From: Clostridiales bacterium
GTDB taxonomy: Bacteria; Bacillota; Clostridia; Oscillospirales; QAMX01
Assembly: GCA_016285815.1 (NCBI GenBank)
Contig: JAEERN010000077.1
Location: 1 to 6,189, forward strand
DNA length: 6,189 bases
Direction: 5' to 3'
The number at the start of each line of letters is the position of its first letter. The first letter of the stretch is position 1. This document shows, one piece after another, positions 1-5,533 of the stretch. The notes under the pieces were generated by a model. That model did no database searches. It saw only the letters and a program-made list of their open reading frames with translations, and was not told where the DNA came from. Position numbers and translations under genes: made by a program.

Positions 1-1003
1 CGATCAGGCCGCCGGCGGCCGCCGTCAGCAGCGCCTCGGTCAGGAACAGCCCGCAGACGTCCGCCGCCGTCGCCCCCAGCGCCTTGCAGACGCCGATCTC
101 GCTTCTGCGCTCTGCCACGGCCGACAGCATGGCGTTCGCCACGCCCAGCGCCGCCACGGCCAGCGAGATGGCCGCCGTGGCGGACAGCAGCAGCGTCAGC
201 GTGTCCAGCACGCCGGAAAAGCCGCCGCTGTAGACGTTCATGTCCTCCACCTGGAACAGCCGCCCGTTGGGCACCGAGGCGCGGACGGCCTCTTCGACCT
301 CTTGGGCGACACGGCCGCTCTCCGCGTCCCCGTCCAGCCGCAGCACCACCTGGTCCAGACTGGTGTCCTCGCCGTACCCCAGCGCCGTCCACGGGATGAA
401 GATCAGCGGCGGCACGTCGATGCCGGTCAGGCGCTTCAGCGAATCGCCCACCGACGAGCAGACACCCACCACCTCGAAATCGTACCGGCCCCCCTCCGCC
501 GCCAGCGTCAGGGTGCGCCCGTCTCCCGGCGCATAGCCGTAGGCGCCCTCGGACAGCGTGCGGTCCACCACGCAGACCCGCTTTCCCGCGGCGCATTCCC
601 CGTCGGTGAACATACGCCCGGCGCAGAGCGACAGCCCCAGCTCCTCCGACGCCTCCGACCCGGTCCCGACGATCAGACACGGGGCCGAAGCGCTTCGGCC
701 CGAATCGAAATAGGCGGGCCACATCTCGAAGGGAAGCCATCCGGAAACGCCGGAGACCCCGCGGACCAGACGCTCGCCGGCCTCGGCGGTGAGGCCCTCG
801 CTGTCTCCGGCGAAGACCACGATGCCGTTCATGCCGAATCCGGCCAGAAGCGCGGTGATCTTCTCCCGCGCCGTGTTCCCGGCCGCCGTCAGCGCCGTCA
901 CCGCGGCCACGCCGATGGCGACGGACAACGCGGCCAGCGCCGCGCCGCGCCGGCTCTGCGCCACGTTTTTCCACGCCAGGCGCACGACGTCCGCCGCTCT
1001 CAT
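1..1003 (-). CDS. MacB/FtsX-type ABC transporter permease, C-terminus cut by window edge
   Basis: Membrane subunit of an ABC exporter of the MacB/LolC/FtsX type, which uses cytoplasmic ATP hydrolysis to drive movement of an extracytoplasmic domain rather than passing substrate through a classical channel. The visible 334 residues start with a short basic segment and a first membrane helix at about residues 19-41. A large extracytoplasmic domain follows to about 265, then a second helix near 268-295. Next comes the family signature RRSEIGVCKALGAT at about 299-312 (family form: R-x-EIG-x-x-KALGAT), then FLTEALL and the beginning of a third helix. The last helix and roughly 60 residues lie beyond base 1. 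The ATG at 1003-1001 shares four bases (ATGA) with the stop of the adaptor gene and has no strong Shine-Dalgarno, so translation is probably coupled. The substrate is not predictable. The family call is firm; the export role follows from the adaptor neighbour. Confidence 0.92.
   Translation of the reverse strand, partial: MRAADVVRLAWKNVAQSRRGAALAALSVAIGVAAVTALTAAGNTAREKITALLAGFGMNGIVVFAGDSEGLTAEAGERLVRGVSGVSGWLPFEMWPAYFDSGRSASAPCLIVGTGSEASEELGLSLCAGRMFTDGECAAGKRVCVVDRTLSEGAYGYAPGDGRTLTLAAEGGRYDFEVVGVCSSVGDSLKRLTGIDVPPLIFIPWTALGYGEDTSLDQVVLRLDGDAESGRVAQEVEEAVRASVPNGRLFQVEDMNVYSGGFSGVLDTLTLLLSATAAISLAVAALGVANAMLSAVAERRSEIGVCKALGATAADVCGLFLTEALLTAAAGGLI
682..701. repeat. 20-bp perfect palindrome inside the permease gene
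   Basis: GGGCCGAAGCGCTTCGGCCC is identical to its own reverse complement. It lies in codons for residues about 101-108 of the permease (G-R-S-A-S-A-P region of the extracytoplasmic domain). In RNA it would fold as an 8-bp stem with a GCGC loop. No T-tract follows on either strand, so it is not an intrinsic terminator. Function unknown. Confidence 0.6.
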
Positions 1004-2058
1004 CTCGCCGTTCCGGCCGAGACCCGCATCCCGTCGGCCAGACCCTCCGGCGGGTCCGTCACCACCCGGACGCCGGTCCAGGCCGCTCCGTCCGCCGCGA
1101 CGACGCCCTCGGCGTACTCGTAGACCGCCTCGACGGTCCGGCTGCTCACCGTGCCGTCCTCCTCCAGCACCCAGACGCGATACGTCCCGTTCTGGCGGCG
1201 GATGGCCGCATAGGGGATCACCGCCGCGCCGGTCCATCGCCGCAGGAACACGTCCGCCCGGACGGAGAGGCCCGGGACCAGACGGCCGTCCTCCAGGTCA
1301 AGACGGATCTCCGCGCCCACCGCCGTCTCCCCGGCTGCCAGCAGACCGCCGGAGGCGTGCGCCTCGCGGTCCACCGCCGTCACCTCGCCGGGGAAATAGA
1401 CGCCGGGCACCGCCGTCGTGCTGAGGTTGACCCGCTGGCCCGGCGCGACGCGGTTCAGATACTGCTGCGGTACGTCCACGCGCGCCGTCAGCGCGCCGGA
1501 GGCGACCAGGGTCACCGCCGGCAGGACGCCGCTGACCTCGTCTCCGGGCGAAACGGCGACCCCGGTCACCGTCCCGCCGATCCCGGCACGGGCCAGCGCC
1601 GAGCCGCCCCGCGGGAGCGCGGCGGGAAGCTCGAGATAAAAGCTTTTGAACCAGTCCGGGATGCGCCCGTTGGCGGCGTAGAACGCCGCCGCGGCCAGCA
1701 CGTCTCCCGCCGCCTCGTCCGCGTTCTGCTCGGCCTCGCCGGCCACGATGGCCCAGAGGCGGCTGCGAAGCTCGTCGTCCGTCAGCAGACGGTAGGAGAA
1801 CAGCAGCTGTCCCGCCTCGACCTCGTCCCCCGGTCTGACCCAGACCTGTTCGATCACACAGGCGCCGGCGGGGCGAACGCTCTCCCGGGCCGACGCGGAC
1901 AGCGTTCCGCTGCAGGAGGCCGTCTCGCTGACGTCGCAGACCGTCACCTCCGCCGCCGTCACCGGGACGCCGCCCGCGTCCCCCAGCCAGAGGTGCAGCG
2001 CCACGGCCGCGGTGCTGGCTGCCAACAGCGCCAGCGCGCCGAAAAAGAGTTTTTTCAC
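1000..2058 (-). CDS. HlyD/RND-type periplasmic adaptor (membrane fusion) protein of an ABC exporter
   Basis: A 352-residue membrane fusion protein that likely couples to the adjacent MacB-type permease and works on the outer face of the membrane. It starts with MKK and a hydrophobic segment at about 4-25 that acts as an anchor or signal. Two lipoyl/biotinyl-like half motifs follow: VIEQVWVRPGDEVEAGQLL (about 68-86) and GGTVTGVAVSPGDEV (about 161-175). Next are a beta-barrel segment (about 188-230, with VDVPQQYLNRVAPGQRVNL) and a membrane-proximal domain with IPYAAIRRQNGTYRVWVLE. The stretch between the lipoyl halves (about 90-155) is short and does not read as a long alpha-helical hairpin, unlike TolC-docking MacA proteins. 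That fits a single-membrane cell. The start codon is GTG (2058-2056), supported by AGGGAGGG six bases upstream. The stop overlaps the permease start. The substrate is unknown. Confidence 0.9.
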   Translation of the reverse strand: MKKLFFGALALLAASTAAVALHLWLGDAGGVPVTAAEVTVCDVSETASCSGTLSASARESVRPAGACVIEQVWVRPGDEVEAGQLLFSYRLLTDDELRSRLWAIVAGEAEQNADEAAGDVLAAAAFYAANGRIPDWFKSFYLELPAALPRGGSALARAGIGGTVTGVAVSPGDEVSGVLPAVTLVASGALTARVDVPQQYLNRVAPGQRVNLSTTAVPGVYFPGEVTAVDREAHASGGLLAAGETAVGAEIRLDLEDGRLVPGLSVRADVFLRRWTGAAVIPYAAIRRQNGTYRVWVLEEDGTVSSRTVEAVYEYAEGVVAADGAAWTGVRVVTDPPEGLADGMRVSAGTAR

Positions 2059-2064
2059 AGACCG

Positions 2065-2072
2065 CCCTCCCT
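2065..2072 (-). promoter_or_regulatory. Ribosome binding site of the adaptor gene
   Basis: The minus strand reads AGGGAGGG, six bases before a GTG codon. It fixes the non-ATG start of the adaptor at 2058. Confidence 0.75.
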
Positions 2073-2110
2073 GCCCGTGCGTCGCCGCGGAATACCGATA
2101 GCATTTGCAC

Positions 2111-2137
2111 GCGGCGCCCTTTTTATGACGGCGCCGC
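2111..2137. promoter_or_regulatory. Operator-like inverted repeat upstream of the efflux operon
   Basis: Perfect 8-bp arms GCGGCGCC (2111-2118) and GGCGCCGC (2130-2137) flank an AT-rich 11-base spacer. On the minus strand the spacer contains CATAAA, a 4-of-6 match to a -10 box. No T-tract follows on either strand, so this is more like a repressor operator or leader hairpin than a terminator. No convincing -35/-10 pair could be placed in 2059-2163, although the operon needs a promoter here. The regulator is not in the window. Confidence 0.4.
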
Positions 2138-2163
2138 TCGTATGCGCGCGGTTTTTTTCGCGC

Positions 2164-2198
2164 AAAAAAAGCCCGCCGGAGATCATTCCCCGGCGGGC
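2164..2198 (-). terminator. Rho-independent terminator after the HAD phosphatase gene
   Basis: On the minus strand, GCCCGCCGG (2198-2190) and CCGGCGGGC (2179-2171) form a perfect 9-bp GC-rich stem with a 10-base loop. Seven T residues follow directly (2170-2164). It lies 27 bases past the stop codon of the HAD gene and separates that transcription unit from the efflux operon. On the plus strand only TTTC follows the stem, so termination in that direction would be weak. Confidence 0.92.
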
Positions 2199-2225
2199 TT
2201 TCGGAACGGGCGAAGGGATCGGTTT

Positions 2226-3041
2226 TCAGCGATCCGGATAGCGCGTGCAGAGATCCTCGATCAGAGCGGCAACTGCGTCGTGGTCGTTGTCCGGCAGAAC
2301 GACGTCCGCCTCGGCCAGGACCGCGGGCACGGAGTTGGCGGGCGCATAGGAGACGCCCGCCGCGCGCAGGAGCGTCAGATCGTTCTCCTGATCGCCGACG
2401 GCATAGACGCGCTCCGGCGGGATCCCCAGCAGCGACGCCAGCTTCAGCGTGCCGCGGCCCTTGTCGGTCTCGCCGGAAAAGACTTCCAGAAACACTTCGC
2501 TGGAAAACATCACGTTCAGTTGGGGCAGGTCCCGTTCGACCCGTTCCCGGATGCGGCAGAGCGTCTCGTGGTCGTTGGTGAACAGGGTCTTGAAGACCTT
2601 GTCCGGCAGATCCGCCGCGTTCGCGCGGGCCGTGAAGCCGAAGCCGAAGCTTTCGGCGTGGGCGCGGCTCACGGCGTTGGGCCGGACCATGTCGCAGGCC
2701 ATGTGGCTGTACGCCTCGAGACAGGTGCCGGGGAAATCGTCCAGGATCGCCTGCATGGCGGGACGGCAGTCCCGCGGCAGATAACAGGCGGCCAGCGTCC
2801 GCTCTGCGGCGAAGTCGTAGATCTGACAGCCGTTGGCCAGGATCAGCGGCGCGTTCCAGCAGAGCTTGTCCTTCAGCATCAGAAAGCTGGCCACCAGCCG
2901 TCCGGTGGAGACGGTGAAGCGGCCGCCGTTGTCCATGAAGAACTCGATGGCGCGCCGGGTCTTCTCCCCCACGTTCTTGCGGGAGTCCAGCAGCGTCCCG
3001 TCCAGGTCCGACGCGACGAGCACGTTCTCAACTCGTTTCAA
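2226..3041 (-). CDS. Cof-type HAD-IIB family hydrolase (sugar-phosphate or flavin phosphatase-like)
   Basis: A 271-residue cytoplasmic phosphatase of the HAD superfamily, subclass IIB (Cof/YbiV/YidA type), of normal family length. Motif I is DLDGTLLD at 12-19: D12 is the nucleophile and D14 the acid/base. Motif II is STGR at 45-48. Motif III lysine is K194, in TDKGRGTLKLASLLGI. Motif IV is GDQENDL at 216-222 and supplies Mg2+ ligands. The alpha/beta C2 cap lies between motifs II and III. The family dephosphorylates sugar phosphates, FMN, PLP and similar metabolites; the substrate cannot be read from sequence. The start is TTG (3041-3039) with AAAGGA seven bases upstream; no nearby in-frame ATG would keep motif I. 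It follows the oxidoreductase gene by 78 bases with no visible promoter between, so co-transcription is likely. A strong terminator follows. Confidence 0.93.
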   Translation of the reverse strand: MKRVENVLVASDLDGTLLDSRKNVGEKTRRAIEFFMDNGGRFTVSTGRLVASFLMLKDKLCWNAPLILANGCQIYDFAAERTLAACYLPRDCRPAMQAILDDFPGTCLEAYSHMACDMVRPNAVSRAHAESFGFGFTARANAADLPDKVFKTLFTNDHETLCRIRERVERDLPQLNVMFSSEVFLEVFSGETDKGRGTLKLASLLGIPPERVYAVGDQENDLTLLRAAGVSYAPANSVPAVLAEADVVLPDNDHDAVAALIEDLCTRYPDR

Positions 3042-3047
3042 GAGGAT

Positions 3048-3064
3048 GTCCTTTCCGAAAGGAC
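3048..3064 (-). promoter_or_regulatory. Hairpin enclosing the ribosome binding site of the HAD gene
   Basis: On the minus strand GTCCTTT-CGG-AAAGGAC forms 7-bp arms around a 3-base loop. The right arm contains the Shine-Dalgarno AAAGGA (3054-3049), which lies seven bases before the TTG start. The GTCC at the left edge is also the end of the upstream GC-rich hairpin (3061-3091), so both stems cannot form fully together. The Shine-Dalgarno itself is firm; a regulatory role for the hairpin is inference. Confidence 0.5.
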
Positions 3065-3091
3065 CGGCGGGAGAAGCTCCCCCGCCGGTCC
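3061..3091 (-). repeat. GC-rich intergenic hairpin between oxidoreductase and HAD genes
   Basis: Perfect 11-bp arms: on the minus strand GGACCGGCGGG (3091-3081) and CCCGCCGGTCC (3071-3061), with a 9-base loop. Only TTT follows, so it would be a poor intrinsic terminator. It may act as a partial terminator, protect the 3' end of the oxidoreductase message, or control access to the HAD ribosome binding site. Confidence 0.6.
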
Positions 3092-3119
3092 GGTCTCGAT
3101 GCAGCTTTCGAGCGAGGTC

Positions 3120-4262
3120 TCAGATCTCGGGGATCTCGATCTCGATCTCGCGGCCCAGGGCGGCGGACTTGCAGATGCCGTCGATGATGGCCTGGTTGTA
3201 GATGATCTGGCTGGAGGGCACGGGCGCCGGATCGCCGTTGGCGATGGCGTCGAGGAACGAGCGGATCTTCTGATAGAAGAGCCCCTTCTGTTTTCTCGTG
3301 TCGATCAGCGGGATCTCGGTCTCGACCTGGCGGCCGCCGACGTCGGAATAAATCTTCAGCGGCTTGTCGAAGGTGCCGTTCCAGCAGTCGGTGGACGGGA
3401 TGCGCAGGCCGGCCTTCTTGCCGAGGATGATGGTGTCTCCCGGCGTGTCCATGTGCATGGCCCAGGAGATGCGGAAGTCGAGGATGACGCCGCCCTCCAG
3501 GCGGATGAAGCCGGCGGCGAAGTCGTCCACGTTGAAGCGGCAGGCGTTCTCCGGTGCGCTGTATTCCAGGCTGGTGCCGAAGAAGTCGGAGGTGTAGCCG
3601 GTGACGGTCAGGGGCTTGGGATAGCCGATGGCGTTGAGGACCACGTCCAGCGAATAGCAGCCGATGTCGCCCAGCGCGCCGACGCCGGCGGTCTTCTTCT
3701 CGATGAAGGTGCTGTTGGGGATGCCGCGGCGGCGTCCGCCGCCGGTCTGGATATAGTAGACCTCGCCCAGCGCGCCGCTCTGAACGATCTTCTTGATCAT
3801 CTGCATATTGGCGTCAAAGCGCGGCTGGAAGCCGATGGAGAGCACCTTTCCGCTGGCCTTTTCGGCGCGGCAGATGGCGACGGCCTCTTCGGTGGTGACG
3901 CACATGGGCTTCTCCAGCAGCACGTTCACGCCGTGCTCCAGCGCGTAGATCGTGCATTCCGCGTGGGTCATGTTGTAGGTGCAGACGCTGACGGCGTCCA
4001 GCTCCTCGGCGTCGATCATTTCCTTGTGGCTGGGATAGAAGCGGCACCCCTCGATGCCGAAGCGCTTGGCGAAGGCCTCGGCCTTGCCGGGGATCAGATC
4101 CGCCATGGCGACGACGTCCACGTCGTCCATCTGCTTATAAGTCTCGATGTGGGATTCGGCGATCCAGCCGGTCCCGATGATGCCGACCTTGAAACGGCGG
4201 CCGGTGGCTTTCTTCTCTTCCACCACGGTCTGGGTGAACTGGGAAAGAACGCTGTCAGACAT
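3120..4262 (-). CDS. Gfo/Idh/MocA family NAD(P)-dependent oxidoreductase
   Basis: A 380-residue cytoplasmic dehydrogenase of the glucose-fructose oxidoreductase / inositol dehydrogenase family, which oxidises or reduces hydroxyl groups on sugars, cyclitols and related compounds. After about 24 polar residues comes the Rossmann nucleotide-binding loop GIIGTGWIA (27-35). D55, at the end of beta-2 (MADLIPGKAEAFAKRFG), suggests NAD(H). The catalytic lysine lies in EKP (117-119). The C-terminal substrate domain carries GALGDIGCYSLD, with D199, Y203 and D206; tyrosine stands where many members have histidine, as also seen in some Gfo-type enzymes. The ATG at 4262-4260 is eight bases after AAGGAGA. 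A much longer open frame continues upstream antisense to the recombinase but lacks family homology, so this start is preferred. The gene has its own promoter and probably shares a transcript with the HAD gene. The substrate is unknown. Confidence 0.95.
   Translation of the reverse strand: MSDSVLSQFTQTVVEEKKATGRRFKVGIIGTGWIAESHIETYKQMDDVDVVAMADLIPGKAEAFAKRFGIEGCRFYPSHKEMIDAEELDAVSVCTYNMTHAECTIYALEHGVNVLLEKPMCVTTEEAVAICRAEKASGKVLSIGFQPRFDANMQMIKKIVQSGALGEVYYIQTGGGRRRGIPNSTFIEKKTAGVGALGDIGCYSLDVVLNAIGYPKPLTVTGYTSDFFGTSLEYSAPENACRFNVDDFAAGFIRLEGGVILDFRISWAMHMDTPGDTIILGKKAGLRIPSTDCWNGTFDKPLKIYSDVGGRQVETEIPLIDTRKQKGLFYQKIRSFLDAIANGDPAPVPSSQIIYNQAIIDGICKSAALGREIEIEIPEI
3123..3150. repeat. Short tandem GATCTC repeat at the 3' end of the oxidoreductase gene
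   Basis: The six-base unit GATCTC occurs three times without interruption (GATCTCGATCTCGATCTCG, 3132-3150) after one separate copy at 3123. On the coding strand it gives the C-terminal alternation E-I-E-I-E-I just before the last residues. Slippage by whole units would add or remove E-I pairs without shifting the frame. Confidence 0.6.
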
Positions 4263-4270
4263 ACGCTTGC

Positions 4271-4277
4271 TCTCCTT
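4271..4277 (-). promoter_or_regulatory. Ribosome binding site of the oxidoreductase gene
   Basis: The minus strand reads AAGGAGA within an A-rich run, eight bases before the ATG at 4262. It supports this start against the longer open frame that continues upstream. Confidence 0.85.
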
Positions 4278-4290
4278 TTTTCGGGAAGTT

Positions 4291-4310
4291 TTCCGGGGAA
4301 AAGCCCGGAA
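4291..4310. promoter_or_regulatory. Operator-like inverted repeat in the oxidoreductase leader
   Basis: Perfect 7-bp arms TTCCGGG (4291-4297) and CCCGGAA (4304-4310) flank a 6-base spacer. It lies about 8-27 bases downstream of the predicted minus-strand transcription start and upstream of the ribosome binding site. Its position and 20-bp size fit a repressor operator; a leader RNA hairpin is the alternative. No T-tract follows that would make it a terminator. Confidence 0.5.
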
Positions 4311-4323
4311 CGTCTTTGGTGTT

Positions 4324-4352
4324 ATGATACCATGTTTCGGCACCGATTGCAA
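4324..4352 (-). promoter_or_regulatory. Sigma-A-type promoter of the oxidoreductase-HAD unit
   Basis: On the minus strand there is a -35 box TTGCAA (4352-4347), a 17-base spacer, and a -10 box TATCAT (4329-4324) preceded by TGG, giving an extended -10. Transcription would start near 4317, leaving a leader of about 55 bases. Confidence 0.8.
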
Positions 4353-4373
4353 GAGCAAGTTTTCGATTCGCCC

Positions 4374-4402
4374 TTTCTTTTTTTCGCCCCTTGTGCTATA
4401 AT
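4374..4402 (+). promoter_or_regulatory. Sigma-A-type extended -10 promoter of the recombinase unit
   Basis: TGCTATAAT (4394-4402) is a perfect extended -10 element. The -35 position at 17-base spacing reads TTTCTT (4374-4379), a weak match that the extended -10 could compensate. Transcription would start near 4409, giving a very short leader of about 20 bases that begins just before the ribosome binding site. It faces away from the oxidoreductase promoter. Confidence 0.82.
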
Positions 4403-4410
4403 CATCTCGG

Positions 4411-4417
4411 AAAGGAG
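4411..4417 (+). promoter_or_regulatory. Ribosome binding site deciding the TTG start of the recombinase
   Basis: AAAGGAG ends ten bases before TTG at 4428. An in-frame TGA at 4419-4421 excludes any longer start. The next in-frame start-like codon (GTG, residue 29) would remove the first helix of the core-binding domain. TTG at 4428 is therefore the best start. Confidence 0.78.
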
Positions 4418-4427
4418 CTGAGCCGAA

Positions 4428-5528
4428 TTGACCTTTGCCGATGACACGCCGGAGGTCCTCCGGAAATTTCTCGTCTACACCGAGACCGTCCGCGGAAAGT
4501 CGGACGCCACAGTGGACGAATACTATCTCGACCTGCGCATGTTCCTGCGGTTTTTGAAGCGGCTGCGCGGTCTGGCCGGACCGGACGTTCCCTTCGACGA
4601 GATCTCCATCGCGGACGTGGACGTTCCCCTTTTGAAGTCCGTGACCCTCTCCGACCTGTACGAGTTCAGCTTTTTCCTCGCGCGGGAGCGGGAATACGTC
4701 CGCCCCGGCGAATCGGCCGCCTCGGTCAAGCCGGGGCTGGGGGACGCCGCCCGGGCCCGCAAGGTCTCGTCGCTCAAGTCCTTTTTCAAGTATCTGACGG
4801 CCAAGGCCATGCTGCTGGACGAGAACCCGGCCGCCGAGCTGGAATATCCCAAGCTGGCCAAAAAGCTGCCCCGCTATCTCTCCGCCGACGAGAGCCTGGC
4901 GCTGCTGGACGGCGTCGCCGGACGGGACGCGGAGCGGGACTATCTCATCGTCACGCTGTTTTTGAACTGCGGTCTGCGGGTGTCCGAGCTGGTGGGCATC
5001 GATCTGGGCGACATCAAGGGCGAGACCCTGACGGTCACGGGCAAGGGCAACAAGCAGCGGGTCGTCTATCTCAACCGCGCCTGCCGCGACGCGCTGGCGG
5101 ACTATCTCCCCGTCCGCGCGGCCTACGCCGACCCGGGCCAGCCGGCCCTGATCCTGTCCGAGCGGAAAAAGCGCATCGCCGCCATCACGGTGAAAAAGCT
5201 GATCAAAAAGCATCTCGAGGCCGCCGGGCTGGACACGGAGAAATACTCCGCCCACAAGCTTCGCCACACTGCGGCCACGCTGATGTACCAGAACGGGGTG
5301 GACGTTCTGACGCTGAAGGAGATCTTGGGCCACGAGCAGCTGAACACCACCCAGATCTACACCCATCTGGCGCCCGGCGAGCTGAAGCTGGCCGCCGACG
5401 CGAACCCCCTGTCCAGGACCCGGCGCAAGGCCAAAAAGGCCGTCCCGGCGGGATCTGCCGGGGCCGCCGCGGAGCCGGACGGAGAAGACGGTCCCGTCGG
5501 CACGCCGTCGGGCCGCGATCCGGGGTGA
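4428..5528 (+). CDS. Xer-type tyrosine site-specific recombinase
   Basis: A 366-residue cytoplasmic DNA recombinase of the XerC/XerD type, which cuts and rejoins DNA through a 3'-phosphotyrosine intermediate. The SAM-like core-binding domain covers about 8-125 (VRGKSDATVDEYYLDLRMFLRFLK; later RARKVSSLKSFFKYL). The catalytic domain covers about 148-320, with the full active site: R184 in CGLRVSEL, K206 in TGKGNKQR, H276 and R279 in HKLRH, H302 in LGHEQ, and nucleophile Y311 in TTQIYTHL. Two oddities stand out: the core-binding domain has an extra segment near 88-108 (YVRPGESAASVKPGLGD), and about 40 residues after the tyrosine region form a basic then acidic Gly/Pro/Ala-rich tail. No excisionase, relaxase or att-like repeat is visible nearby, which favours a housekeeping role such as chromosome dimer resolution over a mobile-element integrase. 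XerC versus XerD cannot be decided here. It is transcribed with the next gene. Confidence 0.93.
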   Translation: MTFADDTPEVLRKFLVYTETVRGKSDATVDEYYLDLRMFLRFLKRLRGLAGPDVPFDEISIADVDVPLLKSVTLSDLYEFSFFLAREREYVRPGESAASVKPGLGDAARARKVSSLKSFFKYLTAKAMLLDENPAAELEYPKLAKKLPRYLSADESLALLDGVAGRDAERDYLIVTLFLNCGLRVSELVGIDLGDIKGETLTVTGKGNKQRVVYLNRACRDALADYLPVRAAYADPGQPALILSERKKRIAAITVKKLIKKHLEAAGLDTEKYSAHKLRHTAATLMYQNGVDVLTLKEILGHEQLNTTQIYTHLAPGELKLAADANPLSRTRRKAKKAVPAGSAGAAAEPDGEDGPVGTPSGRDPG

Positions 5529-5533
5529 GGCCC

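Noticed and set aside
7..20. 14-bp palindrome GGCCGCCGGCGGCC at the left edge
   Set aside because: Built only from G and C in a Gly/Ala-rich coding stretch, where such palindromes arise easily from codon use.
302..1123. Plus-strand open frames opposite the permease and adaptor genes
   Set aside because: Arg/Pro/Gly-rich translations without motifs; the minus strand encodes clear transporter proteins here.
2059..2163. Riboswitch or small RNA gene upstream of the efflux operon
   Set aside because: Only about 100 bases, with one simple inverted repeat and no match to a riboswitch core that I recognise.
2142..4421. 759-codon plus-strand open frame opposite the HAD and oxidoreductase genes
   Set aside because: Composition dominated by Gly, Val, Asp and Ala with no recognisable domain. 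The opposite strand carries two proteins with complete family motifs, so this is an antisense shadow.
4428..5528. Recombinase as integrase of a mobile element
   Set aside because: No flanking direct repeats, tRNA attachment site, excisionase, relaxase or phage gene is visible, and its base composition matches its neighbours. It cannot be fully excluded because only one flank of about 660 bases is seen downstream.
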